A stretch of 35,404 nucleotides of DNA from positions 1 to 35,404 of the forward strand of contig JBGTGG010000211.1 in NCBI GenBank assembly GCA_041746855.1. The letters run 5' to 3'. A model generated the notes under the pieces. It searched no databases. It had not been told where the DNA came from and saw only the letters and a list, made by a program, of their open reading frames with translations. How positions within the stretch are numbered: the first letter of the stretch is position 1; each line of letters begins with the position of its first letter. Positions 8,103 through 17,900 of the stretch are shown one piece after another. The translations under genes and the position numbers were made by a program. The DNA comes from JBGTGG01 sp041746855. GTDB taxonomy: Bacteria > Bacteroidota > Bacteroidia > Cytophagales > Cyclobacteriaceae.

Positions 8103-8643
8103 TTTTAAATTCGAAAAGATCAGCGGTCCACAGCATTTTTTTGTACTCGGGTAGCTCTTCGTACAAATAAAAATGTTTTCTGTTTTCAGTAGAGTCAATC
8201 GTCCGCTTGTAAGATATTGTCCTATCGGCAAGTTTCATGGTGATTTTTTTTAGCGTGTTGCGATTTTGTGGTGTAAGTTGCAAAGAATCGACAAGCTTTT
8301 CCATAATGTCATGTTCCAGTCCATACCGGATCCGAACAAGTTTATCATGTAAAAAAAATAGCGCTACATCATTGGATTTAAAACCATTAAGTTCTGCATC
8401 TTCCGTTAAGTAAATTGTTAAACGCTCATTATGGAAGGAGCCAAAATCACGTGTATTTTCGAGTTTAAAAAACTCTTTTGGAAACCCTAGTTTTTCAGAC
8501 AAGTTATTGTCATCGATTACCCTTTCTATTTTTTTTTGTTCTTTCTTTTCAGCAATTGTGTTTTCTGTTTCAATTTTTTCCTGCTGCTCGGTTTGACAAG
8601 CACAAAAGCAAAAGAAGACGGGTATGATAATAAAGATTTTCAT
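8074..8643 (-). CDS. Hypothetical lipoprotein
   Basis: I do not recognise the family. From ATG 8643 the protein has 189 residues. It starts MKIFIIIPVFFCFCAC, a short signal peptide ending in a lipobox-like FCAC, with Gln after the cysteine. A lysine/glutamate-rich stretch (about 20-45) follows, then a mixed alpha/beta domain with motifs such as NNLSEKLGFPKEFFKLENT and RLTIYLTEDAELNGFKSNDVALFFLHDKLVRIRYGLE. The second half (RTIDSTENRKHFYLYEELPEYKKMLW) may pair as beta strands. It is probably anchored in the inner or outer membrane facing the periplasm. It lies 33 bases downstream of the esterase gene and overlaps the end of the SDR gene. Confidence 0.75.
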   Translation of the reverse strand: MKIFIIIPVFFCFCACQTEQQEKIETENTIAEKKEQKKIERVIDDNNLSEKLGFPKEFFKLENTRDFGSFHNERLTIYLTEDAELNGFKSNDVALFFLHDKLVRIRYGLEHDIMEKLVDSLQLTPQNRNTLKKITMKLADRTISYKRTIDSTENRKHFYLYEELPEYKKMLWTADLFEFKTKHPASPPY

Positions 8644-8676
8644 TGGTGGCCAATCCGTAAGGAAGGTACACATAAT

Positions 8677-9339
8677 TTAATTTTGAATCAATACTTTTTT
8701 AAGGGTTTTGGGTTCGATCTCATGTCCACCTTTGAATATGAATTGCTCCGGGGAAATTGATAACTTCTCGCACAGCTCTTTCATTTCTTCAATTCGTTCT
8801 TGTGTTACGAAGGGATCGTCTTCACCAATTATATGATATACGTGTTTTTCCTTTAATATTTGATTGCCTTGTTCGAAATCCATATCGGGTGGAAAGATTC
8901 CGGCCCACAGGATCAGTTTTTCAAAATTTATAGTGCCCTGAAGCACCCAACGTGTTGCAGTCGCTGCGCCTTGCGAAAACCCTAAAACGGTTAGTGGAAT
9001 ATTCCTGTTTCCCATTTCAGTGACAAGGATGGAATTGAGGTAGGTGATGTAATTTTCGATATCCATCAGCCTGTTCTCCCGTGTCATCCAGGTAGCACCT
9101 ACACGATTGTTTTTCGTTTGATTTCGCGAATTCACATCTTCAAGGTAAAAGTGGTGAAGTCCTTCCGGTGCAATGATTACGGTTTCTTTGGTTGCAACGG
9201 ATTCAAATTTTCGAAGGAAGTATTTTGCGAGTTGCCCATATCCATGAAAAACAAACACGAGTTGTTTGGTTGAATCAGTAATTTCACCCGATTTAAAATA
9301 CCGTGCTTTAAAATTGAATGATAGTTCTTCTGACTGCAT
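8677..9339 (-). CDS. Alpha/beta hydrolase, phospholipase/carboxylesterase family
   Basis: This is a serine esterase of the PF02230 type, which hydrolyses carboxyl esters with broad specificity. The ATG at 9339 gives 220 residues; the longer frame needs a TTG inside the neighbouring terminator. It has the oxyanion loop FHGYG (31-35), the nucleophile elbow GFSQG with Ser122, the acid in GEDDPFV (Asp174 or Asp175) and His206 in GGHEIEP, so a full catalytic triad is visible. There is no signal peptide, so it is cytoplasmic. It probably forms a two-gene unit with the lipoprotein gene after it. A terminator separates it from the gene upstream. Confidence 0.88.
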   Translation of the reverse strand: MQSEELSFNFKARYFKSGEITDSTKQLVFVFHGYGQLAKYFLRKFESVATKETVIIAPEGLHHFYLEDVNSRNQTKNNRVGATWMTRENRLMDIENYITYLNSILVTEMGNRNIPLTVLGFSQGAATATRWVLQGTINFEKLILWAGIFPPDMDFEQGNQILKEKHVYHIIGEDDPFVTQERIEEMKELCEKLSISPEQFIFKGGHEIEPKTLKKVLIQN

Positions 9340-9354
9340 AGCCCTGCTAAGTAA

Positions 9355-9381
9355 CAAAAAGCCCCAATAAATTGGGGCTTT
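9355..9381 (-). terminator. Rho-independent terminator
   Basis: On the minus strand a stem AAAGCCCCAA / TTGGGGCTTT (9381-9372 with 9367-9358) closes a 4-base loop and runs into TTTTTG. It ends the transcript of the two small exported-protein genes at 9404-10735, just before the esterase gene. Confidence 0.85.
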
Positions 9382-9403
9382 AAAATCGTTTTATGCGTGT
9401 GTA

Positions 9404-9823
9404 CTACCGTTTGAATCCAAGGGCGCTTCCACCGCAGTAATTGGTAGAACCATCAAAGGAATATTGGATGTAATAAATACCGGTGGTGTTACAAGGGTAT
9501 GCAATGGCGGTAATGTATTGGCCACTGATTTTGCTTGTTGCTACTTTGTTTCTCTTTGAGTCGAACAAGCTTACCACGATACCATCGGTTCCTTCACCGG
9601 GGGCGCACAGGTTGATCATATATTGTGTTCCTTTTGTGAATACATAACTATATTCAACATAATCCTTTCCTCCTTTTTCAATTTTGTAGCTTTTCAAAAA
9701 ATTGAAACCGGTTGATAATTTAGGAATACACTTATTGCTTAGTTCTTCCGAATTGCATTGTCCAATCACTTCTAAAGTGCTGAGAATAAAAATAGAGAGA
9801 ACAATAAAAGATATTTTTTTCAT
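9404..9823 (-). CDS. Small secreted cysteine-containing protein, unknown function
   Basis: I do not recognise the family. From ATG 9823 it has 139 residues. MKKISFIVLSIFILSTLEVIGQ is a clear signal peptide, and cleavage after GQ would leave Cys at mature position 1, although there is no proper lipobox. The mature part has several cysteines, in QCNSEELSNKC, NLCAPG, AYPCN and NYCGG, that could form disulfides. It is beta-rich (YVEYSYVFTKGTQYMINLC, GIVVSLFDSKRNKVATSK, TTGIYYIQYSFDGS), in the style of small pre-peptidase C-terminal-like or jelly-roll folds. It lies 12 bases after a lipoprotein gene and shares its promoter and a strong terminator. Confidence 0.75.
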   Translation of the reverse strand: MKKISFIVLSIFILSTLEVIGQCNSEELSNKCIPKLSTGFNFLKSYKIEKGGKDYVEYSYVFTKGTQYMINLCAPGEGTDGIVVSLFDSKRNKVATSKISGQYITAIAYPCNTTGIYYIQYSFDGSTNYCGGSALGFKR

Positions 9824-9835
9824 AGGGCTCAATTC

Positions 9836-10735
9836 TTAGCTAATAATCTTTGTTCTGATACTGTTTGAAGTTGACTTGATTTCTTTAATGATATCTTCAT
9901 TGATTTCAATGGTACTTGAACTGTTGTCTTCAATTACCATAACTCCGTCAACAATTTTGAATGAAGATTCTTTATAGGTATAGGTGATGTTCACTTGGTC
10001 GAATACCTTTTTTAGCTCCTGCATGTCGGTCAACAATGATGCCATGTTCTGGTCTGAATCTTTGTAGAAAGAGAGGAGTAACATGATGTTTTCGAGGATG
10101 ATTTTTTGTTCACCAATTTTTTCTTGAAGCTCTGTATTGGAAGGATTTGCGGTTGCTACTTCACAGGTGATGTGCAACGCTTCCAACCAGCCACCAGTAA
10201 GCAACAATACACTAAGATTTGCACGGCTTTGCGTCTGTAGGTAATGGTTGATGCTGTTGAAATTTTGGGTGGTGATCAACAACAAAGAGTCCAGGTTTTT
10301 GCTGTTGCTGGCAAGTTTTCCGATGGTTTCGATATCAAAGAATTGGCCAATATTCAAACCATCTGCGAGTGTCTTAATGGCTGATATATATTTTATGCCA
10401 TCCTGGTTTTGCTCATAGATATTGGTGTATCCCAAATCGGTACCATAAATTCCAAGATTGAGGGCTTTCTTATAGTTGCTGTTGTACTTCGAAAGATTGT
10501 CAGGGTTGTTAAGGTAGTTGACATTATACTTCCTTCCTGATTCTTTTAACAGGACAGAGATTTCCAGGGGGCTGGGAATCTGTTGGAGGATATCACCGAT
10601 TACCTCTTCGGAGATAGAGGGCCCTTCGTTCTTCGCGGAGTCAAAGCTTTCCAATAAAGCTTGTTCATCCGGTTTTTTACCAGATCCGCAGGCACCTATA
10701 ACCAGTATTAAAACCCCGAATATTAAAATTCTCAT
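9836..10735 (-). CDS. Hypothetical lipoprotein, helical
   Basis: I do not recognise a named family. The 299-residue protein begins MRILIFGVLILVIGAC, a good lipoprotein signal (IGAC), with Gly-Ser-Gly after the cysteine. The rest is mostly helical, with LLESFDSAKNEGPSISEEVI, ISAIKTLADGLNIGQFFDI and ITTQNFNSINHYLQTQSRANL, ending in a charged helix with INEDIIKEIKSTSNSIRTK. A GGWLEALHITCEVA segment (about 181-194) resembles the conserved core of helical Bacteroidota lipoproteins. It lies first in a two-gene unit with the small secreted protein, behind its own consensus promoter, and follows the ABC transporter gene on the same strand. Confidence 0.78.
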   Translation of the reverse strand: MRILIFGVLILVIGACGSGKKPDEQALLESFDSAKNEGPSISEEVIGDILQQIPSPLEISVLLKESGRKYNVNYLNNPDNLSKYNSNYKKALNLGIYGTDLGYTNIYEQNQDGIKYISAIKTLADGLNIGQFFDIETIGKLASNSKNLDSLLLITTQNFNSINHYLQTQSRANLSVLLLTGGWLEALHITCEVATANPSNTELQEKIGEQKIILENIMLLLSFYKDSDQNMASLLTDMQELKKVFDQVNITYTYKESSFKIVDGVMVIEDNSSSTIEINEDIIKEIKSTSNSIRTKIIS

Positions 10736-10756
10736 AACTGTAAAATTAGACTATTA

Positions 10757-10786
10757 CAAAGTTAAAAATTAAGCATTCCTGTCCAA
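10757..10786 (-). promoter_or_regulatory. Promoter of the lipoprotein/secreted-protein pair
   Basis: On the minus strand TTG (10786-10784), a 19-base spacer and TAACTTTG (10764-10757) match the Bacteroidota promoter consensus fully. The predicted start near 10750 leaves about 15 bases of leader before the ATG at 10735. It makes the pair independent of the ABC transporter gene upstream. Confidence 0.6.
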
Positions 10787-10803
10787 AAACTTACGCATTT
10801 GCC

Positions 10804-13800
10804 TTATTTTTTTATCGGGAAGTTTATGTTGCCGAAAAAGGTAAGAGCCTTTCTTATAAGTTCAAAATACAGGGTAATATACAAGCAAAGTGTCATTAAC
10901 CAAATGACCAGGCTGTTAAATAGAAACGTTGATACCGAATTGCCCAACAGGTTTTTGGAAGGGGCAAAGAAATGTGCCCGGTAATCAAAAATACCGCTTG
11001 GCTGTGGGTCAACAAAGATTGGGTTGATTTGTTGAATAAGTTCGCCATTAAACTCAATGATCCGGTCTTTTACCGATACGTTCCGAACCAGGTCCGACAG
11101 GCTTTCATTGAAATATTTATTCTTGTAATCGTTAAGTTTATACGTGCTTCCTTCTGCATTTTCCATGCTAAAGGAAAGGTTTTCCCTTGCTGAAACTGCT
11201 TTGTTATAGATATCCTGATAGAATTTTTTGTAGTTGCCCAAATATGTTTCCAACGTTTTCCTGAATTCCGGAGTAAAGGTTTCTTTTGTCCACGGAGTGC
11301 TTAAATCAACTTCTTCCAACCCTTTTTTGAAATAGTCAGGGGTAATGGTTTCCTGAAGAATTGCAATGTCCTTTTGAATTATCTTATTGATCGAATCGCT
11401 TTTGGTGTTGATATTGTCGTTAATGTATTTGAGTTTTGCCTCCAATTTATCGACCAGGAAAGATCCTTTAAAATCAGCCTGTGATTCTACTTTTTCAAAA
11501 CTGTAAAAGGGTTCTTCGTATGAATTATGTTTGAATTGATACACCGCGAGTGCTTCATATGCCCACCGCGATGCCATCATATCGGCCACCAGGGGTACTT
11601 TTCCTTTGGTGCTGATTACATCGTTCAGGCGATCAAAACTAAAAAGCAATCCACTCAAAATCATTTGGGGGATAAGCAATAGCGGGATCATTACGTATAC
11701 CGTCACTGCTGAGTTAAAGGCGGATGAAATATTCAGTCCGAGTACATTTGCAAAACATGCAACGGTGAACAATACAAACCATATCGGGAGAAACATGCTC
11801 CATTCAATTCCTAAAATCAGATTTCCAACAAGTACAAAAGTGATCGTCTGAATAGCGGACATGGTAAACAATATCGCCAGCTTCGACATGAGGTAACTAT
11901 TCCAACTTAAATTAAGGAACGATTCACGCTTCAATATTTTTCGATCACGGATAATTTCTTCTGCACTCACCGTTAGTCCCATAAACAAGGCCACGATAAT
12001 GCTCATCAACAAAAAGGCTGGTAAGTTCTCGTTAAACCTGAACATATAAGATCCACCATCTGGTGAACTTCTATACTTGATAATAATCGCCAGGATAAAA
12101 GCAAGAAGAGGTGCCTCCAACAAATTGATCAACAAGTATTGTTTGTTGCTAAGTTTTGAAAGCGTGTCGCGCGTTGTAAAAATAATCGTTTGCTTCAGCT
12201 TGCTTGGCAGCGACAAACTGTGCGGAGGCTTTTCGGTTACATCAGCTACTTTATTTATCTTAAAGTGTTCGAGGTATAACTCGTACCATTGTGGAGGTGT
12301 GATTTTTCTTTTGGTAGTGGGTTGTCCATATTCATCAACCACCTTCGCTTCAATGATGTTGAAAATCTGCTCTGGGTTTACGTTACCACACGTTTCGCAT
12401 TGCCCGCGGTTGCTGTCTACCTGATGCGTTGATTTTTTAAAGTACGTAACCGCTTCAACCGGATGTCCATTGTACGCTGGATATCCACCGGTGTCCATAA
12501 TGATCATCTTATCGAACATCTTATAGATGTCGGAAGAAGGTTGATGGATTACCACAAATATTAATTTTCCTTTTAAGGATAATTCTTTTAGTAAGTCAAT
12601 TACATTTTCTGAATCGCGTGACGACAAACCGGAAGTAGGTTCATCCAGATACAAGATGGCCGGTTCACGGATTAATTCCAGTGCGATGTTCAAGCGCTTG
12701 CGTTGACCACCGCTGATGGTTTTGTCCAATGCATTTCCAACACGGAGATCTTTGCGTTGATCAAGACCTAAATTGGTAAGGACCTCCATCACCCGTTCAT
12801 GCAGTTGCTCTTCAGTGAAGTCGGCAAAACAAAGTTTGGCGTTATAGTATAAGTTTTGATAAACGGTTAACTCTTCAATCAATAAGTCATCCTGTGCCAC
12901 ATAGCCAATCACACCATGGATTTCATCTTTCTGTGTGTTGATATCGTAGCCGTTGACCATGATCTGGCCTTTGGTAGGCTTCACCAACCCGGCCATTACA
13001 TTCAACAAGGTTGTCTTACCGGCACCACTGGCGCCCATGATTCCAATAAGCTTACCCGGTCCTTCGGAGATCATTACATTCCGCAAGCCAATCGCGCCAT
13101 TTGGAAATTGGAGTTCATCTATTATGGCAGTGAACGAAAGTTTGGTGGTTTTTAATTCGTGATTATAATGCGAAATGGTATCGCTATAATAGATGGCATC
13201 ACCGGCTTGTGTTTTAATCGTGCTGCCATGCGAGAACAGATAAATTCTATTGGGTTGCATGGTGAATCCATTGAGGATATTGGATTCTTCCCCCAGGTAT
13301 TTTGTGAAATACATATCCACACTTTTGACCCGCATGAAAACAAGCGAGCCTTCTATGTGGCCATGAATTATTTTATAGGTTGTGTTTCCTTCGTCTTCTT
13401 CGCTGCTCACCAAAAGGATATCGCTAAACTTTAGTGATTTAGGATCTTCACTTACCACGAAATGCTCGATGAGTTCGTGCTCCTCTTTATCGATATTAAA
13501 AACGTTGGAGACCGTATTGATGATCTCCATGCGTTGCGGTGAAAAATTCTTGTCGGTTGCGACCAATTCAAAAAGCTTGATCAGTACGACTACTTTTTGC
13601 TTTTGTGTTAAGGTCTTGTTGATTTTTTTACAAATCCCTAACGTTCTCACGGAATCCCGAACAGAGGTTAATCTTTTCTTGTTGTCGTCTTCACTGGTTT
13701 GGCCGTACTCTGAAAATTTATCGTAAAGCTCTAAGTATTCTTTGACGGAATCCTTATCGAGTTCAGTTTGAAAGAAGTTGATTACATATTGTCTTTCTCT

Positions 13801-13875
13801 TTCAGAAACGCCACTATCTTGTTTGGTGATGATAGCAAAGAGTTGTGTTAGCGCTTTGAGTATTTCTTCACTCAT
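10804..13875 (-). CDS. ABCG-type half transporter (ATPase plus ABC-2 permease) with TerB-like N-terminal domain
   Basis: This is a 1023-residue fusion. Residues 1-145 are helical with a TerB-like look (LTQLFAIITKQDSGVSERERQYV; LIKLFELVATDKNFSPQRMEII). Residues about 150-240 may form a beta-rich FHA-like or cyclic-nucleotide-like segment. The ABC domain (about 245-480) has Walker A GASGAGKTT (281-289), Q-loop Gln328, signature SGGQ (388-391), Walker B AILYLDEP (406-413) and switch His444. A CETC pair (493-496) follows. The ABC-2 permease has about five membrane helices (583-750), a long charged soluble insert (780-960) and a last helix near 985-1010. The order ATPase then permease is that of eukaryote-like ABCG exporters. 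It follows siaC after a long hairpin. The substrate is unknown. Confidence 0.88.
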   Translation of the reverse strand: MSEEILKALTQLFAIITKQDSGVSERERQYVINFFQTELDKDSVKEYLELYDKFSEYGQTSEDDNKKRLTSVRDSVRTLGICKKINKTLTQKQKVVVLIKLFELVATDKNFSPQRMEIINTVSNVFNIDKEEHELIEHFVVSEDPKSLKFSDILLVSSEEDEGNTTYKIIHGHIEGSLVFMRVKSVDMYFTKYLGEESNILNGFTMQPNRIYLFSHGSTIKTQAGDAIYYSDTISHYNHELKTTKLSFTAIIDELQFPNGAIGLRNVMISEGPGKLIGIMGASGAGKTTLLNVMAGLVKPTKGQIMVNGYDINTQKDEIHGVIGYVAQDDLLIEELTVYQNLYYNAKLCFADFTEEQLHERVMEVLTNLGLDQRKDLRVGNALDKTISGGQRKRLNIALELIREPAILYLDEPTSGLSSRDSENVIDLLKELSLKGKLIFVVIHQPSSDIYKMFDKMIIMDTGGYPAYNGHPVEAVTYFKKSTHQVDSNRGQCETCGNVNPEQIFNIIEAKVVDEYGQPTTKRKITPPQWYELYLEHFKINKVADVTEKPPHSLSLPSKLKQTIIFTTRDTLSKLSNKQYLLINLLEAPLLAFILAIIIKYRSSPDGGSYMFRFNENLPAFLLMSIIVALFMGLTVSAEEIIRDRKILKRESFLNLSWNSYLMSKLAILFTMSAIQTITFVLVGNLILGIEWSMFLPIWFVLFTVACFANVLGLNISSAFNSAVTVYVMIPLLLIPQMILSGLLFSFDRLNDVISTKGKVPLVADMMASRWAYEALAVYQFKHNSYEEPFYSFEKVESQADFKGSFLVDKLEAKLKYINDNINTKSDSINKIIQKDIAILQETITPDYFKKGLEEVDLSTPWTKETFTPEFRKTLETYLGNYKKFYQDIYNKAVSARENLSFSMENAEGSTYKLNDYKNKYFNESLSDLVRNVSVKDRIIEFNGELIQQINPIFVDPQPSGIFDYRAHFFAPSKNLLGNSVSTFLFNSLVIWLMTLCLYITLYFELIRKALTFFGNINFPIKK

Positions 13876-13897
13876 CGGTAGAGGTATTAAAAGTTAA

Positions 13898-13943
13898 TCG
13901 GTTATTGGTAATTTCGGATGGGAACGAAATTACCAATAACCGA
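13898..13943. repeat. 19-bp perfect inverted repeat (hairpin) between siaC-like and ABCG genes
   Basis: Bases 13898-13916 are the exact reverse complement of 13925-13943, with an 8-base loop. The stem reads CGGTTATTGGTAATTTCG on the left arm. It lies 16 bases past the siaC-like stop and 22 bases before the ABCG start on the minus strand. The stem is AT-rich and longer than an ordinary terminator. The minus-strand exit (TTAACTTTTAA) is only partly T-rich, so it may be a weak terminator, an mRNA-stability hairpin or a protein-binding site. Confidence 0.8.
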
Positions 13944-13959
13944 AGGCAATTGTATTTGC

Positions 13960-14322
13960 TTAATACGTTTTGAACTCGAAAGGAATTTCAACCAGTTCCG
14001 AAAATTCCTGACCGGCTTCTTCCATATCCTCATCATCTTCATGAAAATACCACATGATTTTCATGCCATCGATATCTTCGAGGGCGGAAAGCACATCCAA
14101 TATAAGTTTTGATGAAGCGGTATTGAAGTATTCCAATTTAAATACAAACTCTGTTTCAGGATTTGCTTCTTTGCCATAGGCGGCAATCCATTCCAGTACC
14201 GGTCTATAGAATTCTGCTGAATCCTCAGGCAATGATCTTCCCGAAATTTCGAAAATCCCATTGTTCTTGTCGAGCATTATTTTCGGGGTGTCTTCGGTTC
14301 CTTCAAGATTTAAAATTTCCAT
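13960..14322 (-). CDS. siaC: SiaC-family regulatory phosphoprotein (DUF1987)
   Basis: This is a 120-residue cytoplasmic switch protein. In Pseudomonas aeruginosa, SiaC is phosphorylated by SiaB on Thr68 and dephosphorylated by the PP2C protein SiaA; the unphosphorylated form binds and activates the diguanylate cyclase SiaD. Here the family signature is clear: MEILNLEGTEDTPKI at the start, FEISGRSLPEDSAEFYRPV (24-42), and LEYFNTASSKLILDVL (63-78) in which the Thr falls exactly at residue 68. A YFHEDDEDMEEAG acidic turn follows (92-104). It sits directly after the SiaB-like kinase gene, and the PP2C protein is the next gene upstream. No diguanylate cyclase is in the window, so its output partner here is unknown. 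Confidence 0.9.
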   Translation of the reverse strand: MEILNLEGTEDTPKIMLDKNNGIFEISGRSLPEDSAEFYRPVLEWIAAYGKEANPETEFVFKLEYFNTASSKLILDVLSALEDIDGMKIMWYFHEDDEDMEEAGQEFSELVEIPFEFKTY

Positions 14323-14354
14323 GATCTATTTCAAGTTTAAAGTCTGTTATTGAT

Positions 14355-14900
14355 TTAGTTTTCGCGGGGTACGTACACCTTCAAGCAGAAGAAGCAATAG
14401 TCATTTCCCATTTCCGGGAAATCATACTCCAACTTCGTCCCTGATTTTCTAGCCATATCTACAAACCCAAGACCCGCTCCACCTTTTTCGGAGATGGTGG
14501 TATTTTTAATGATGCTTTTATAAAGTTCTTTTAACCCTTCCTTGTCTAGGTTATTGATTTGTTCCAACTTTTCTTTTAGTCCGGCCACATTTTCTTTACG
14601 GATTGGGTTTCCTGACATGATGGTGTATTGCGTAGCTTGTCTACCAATAAGGAATATAGCAGCGTGGCTTGTAATCGCACCGTCTACTAATTCATCACTG
14701 TGTTTAACAATATTTTGCAATGCCTCAACCATCACATTGAATACCTTACGCTTGATGCTGGATTCTTCGCCTGAAGAATCAAGGTTGCGTTCAGCCATGG
14801 ACAGGATTGATTTTGTGGTCTCTTGGGTAAAATCACCCTGGTACACAAGAATCAAATTCTCAGACATCATGGTGCGGTGCAGGTCATAGATGAAATTCAT
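14355..14900 (-). CDS. siaB: SiaB-family protein kinase (DUF6272)
   Basis: This 181-residue histidine-kinase-like (GHKL) serine/threonine kinase is predicted to phosphorylate the SiaC-like protein encoded 32 bases downstream. It has the ATP-binding N-box EALQNIVKH (59-67), an ISEKGGAGLGFVDMARKSG glycine box (136-154) and a closing strand CFFCLKVYVP (169-178). The length fits SiaB (about 180 residues) rather than a two-component kinase: there is no dimerisation helix with a phospho-accepting His. The start at 14900 gives MNFIYDLHRTMM; the internal ATGs at residues 11 and 12 are possible alternatives. Together with the PP2C protein and SiaC it forms a partner-switching module. Confidence 0.88.
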   Translation of the reverse strand: MNFIYDLHRTMMSENLILVYQGDFTQETTKSILSMAERNLDSSGEESSIKRKVFNVMVEALQNIVKHSDELVDGAITSHAAIFLIGRQATQYTIMSGNPIRKENVAGLKEKLEQINNLDKEGLKELYKSIIKNTTISEKGGAGLGFVDMARKSGTKLEYDFPEMGNDYCFFCLKVYVPREN

Positions 14901-14995
14901 GAGCTATAGTTATTTGAAGTTAATTTAATGTGGTGCGCTAAGATATTAAGTTTTAAGAGGAATCTTACTCAAATGCCTCAAAATCAGTGTTTTTG

Positions 14996-17900
14996 TTAAA
15001 ATTTTATTCCAATTAACAGCACGTCATCGGTCTGTTTCACATCGCCCCGCCAGTTTTCCCACTCCTGGTCAAACCTTTTCGCTGCTTCCGCCATCGATTT
15101 TGCGTGTACTTCATCAATTAACTCCCGGGTTCGCTTCGGTCCAAACTTCCGGTTTTCTGGGCCACCGAATTGATCGGGGAACCCATCCGAGCAGAAGTAA
15201 ATGGAATCCCCTTTATTGAGTTTCAACTTGGTATTGGTAAAGTTAGTCTGGTTCTTGAAAATACCACCTCCAATCGGAAATTTATTACCCTTCACCTCTT
15301 CCATCACTCCTTTTTGCATGACATATAAAGGTCTGTGTGCTCCGGCATACTCAACCGCTCCGGTGGCTACATTGATCTTACACAAGGCGATGTCCATTCC
15401 ATCTTTTGTAGTGGCATCTTCATCCTGACGCAAGGTGGTGGTTACCCCCTCATCCAGCAAATCAAGGATAATTCCAGGTTCGGTAATCTTGCGGCTTCTC
15501 ACGATATCGTTCAACAAGAAATAGCCAATCAATGAAAGCAATGCTCCCGGCACGCCATGGCCGGTACAGTCTACAGCGGCAATAAAGATTTCATCCTTCA
15601 TTTGGATGTACCATGGAAAGTCTCCACTGACCACATCCTTTGGCTTATATAATATAAAAGAATCGGGTAGTGCCTTGCTGATTACCCGGTTGTTTGGCAG
15701 GATGGCCGTTTGAATACGCTTGGCGTAATTGATACTTTCGGTAATCTTTTTGTTTTTCGTTTGAATCTCTAGCTCGATCGCTTTCCTTTCGGTGATGTCG
15801 TGAGAAACTACCAGTACTGATTCTAGATTTTCGGATTCATCAAATTCAGGAATCGCGTTTACCTGCATGACACGTTCGCCCATTTCGGATGGGAAGATCA
15901 TTTCTGCACCTACCTTCTCGTTGGTAGCATTCACCTCTTCTACAATTTTCAACCATCCTTCCAGTATGTTGGTGTCCAGTTCGGTTTCCCGGATGTTCTT
16001 ATTTAGGAATGCTGAAATATTTTTCCCCGTATACTGTTGGATAACCGGGTTGATGTAGGAGATCGAATCGTTTTCCAGGCGTGTGATCAAATCCAACGAA
16101 TTTTCAGAAAGTGCCTGCATTTTACTGCGCATCCGTTGCTCTTGTTCCGCGCGTCTCTTCTCTGTAATGTCGCGCGAGTTGAGAATGAAACCGTGAATTG
16201 CAGGGTTCGCCAACATATTTGTCCCTGTTGACTCCAGCCAGATAAAGTTTCCTTCTTTGGTTTTGTATTCGTACTGCACCGTTACCTTCTCATCGGGACT
16301 CTGCAACATTTTTGCGAAAACTTCATTGAAGAGCGTTTGATATTCTGGATGCACTTTATCAATATCGCTTTTGCCGATCATTTCTTTTTGACCGTATCCT
16401 AAAATCGTTTCAACAGAAGGGGAGATGTAGCGGATGCTGTGGTCTTCTTCATAAATGGTGATAACCTCCGAAGCATTTTCAAGCAAAAGCTGCATCCGCT
16501 TTTGCGTACGGTTTACTTCTTCAATTTTTTCTTCCAGTTGAATATTGGAACGTGTGAGCTCTTCCTGCGTGGCCTGCATTTCTTCTGCATTCTGCCGTAA
16601 AACTTCTTGTTTTTCCTGAAGTTCGTTACTCATTTGCTGAGACTCTTCAAGGTGCTTGCGTGTACGCTCGTTTACTTTGATGTTAAAGATTGTTCGGGCT
16701 AGGATCAAACTTAATTCCTGCACAAATTTTACTTGTGAAGAATCAAATTTTTTGAACCCGGCAAATTCCAATACACCATATACTTCTTCGTTGGTGATCA
16801 ATGGCACTACTAGAATACAGGTAGGGCGCTGATCACCCAGGATCCCGGAAGTGATGCTAACATATTCTTCCGGGATTTCTGTGCGTAGGATGGCGTCTTT
16901 TTCAGCGTATGCCTGGCCTACCAATCCTTCCGCAAAACGAAATTCTTTCTTTAGGTATTTTTTTCTTCCGTACGCAAAACTCGAACGCATCTCAATAACA
17001 ATGTCGTCTTCATTTTCGTCATTGACCACATAGAAAGCACCTTGAATGGCCCCGATTTTTTCAAGAATGAATTTAATCACATCCATCCCCAGTGCATCGA
17101 TGGAATCATGTAAACGAAGGATCTCACTGATCTCAGCAACCCCACGCACAATCCAGTTTCGTTCGCTGTCGCGTTTTTCGTTTTCGATGAGATTGGTCCG
17201 CATGTTCAACAAAGACATACCTAAAATGTCATTGTCACTGGCGGGTTTGAATTGGGTATCCAGTTCACCTTCACCAATGCGTCTTGCAAATTCAGCATTT
17301 GTTTTCAGGGTGTCGACCAACTCATCCACCTTTTCACCCATTTGCCCAAATTCGTCTTTGCTATGTTTTTCAGATTTTTCAGGAAGAATACCTTGTGCGA
17401 TTAGCCCCACCGTATTGCGCATCGAATTGAGCGGCCCTACAATCGACCTCGTGATGATCATGGACAATAAAATGGTAAGGGCCAGCAGGCACAGGCTTAC
17501 ATATACAAATGTTGTAAGCAATGAGCGGGCATCGCCATTGGCTTCGTCAACATCCATGGAAGCAACTACTACCCAATTTGTTTCGGGGATGATCCGTGTA
17601 ACTTGAATAGTTTCATTTCCTGAGTAATCTATTCCGGTTTGTTTTTGTGGGCCTTCTTCAAGGGTTTCTTCAATAACAGACACAGCGTTACTTCCTGGAA
17701 TGAAATCAATATTTTTATGCTCTTTGCGCAGTGGACTGATCAATACGATTTTCTTCGTGGCTGGATCTTGACGTGCAAGTACCACCTCGCCTGTTTTGCC
17801 AAGTCCTTGATATTTTTTTAGGATAACAAAGGCCCTATCAAGGTTGATTTTAATGATGAGCAATTGCTGGCCGTCCGGTGTATTTAGCGGAGCTGCTGCG

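Noticed and set aside
17046..17606. 186-codon plus-strand frame inside the PP2C sensor gene
   Set aside because: The minus strand there encodes recognisable HAMP and GAF segments; the plus-strand product is a serine-rich shadow.
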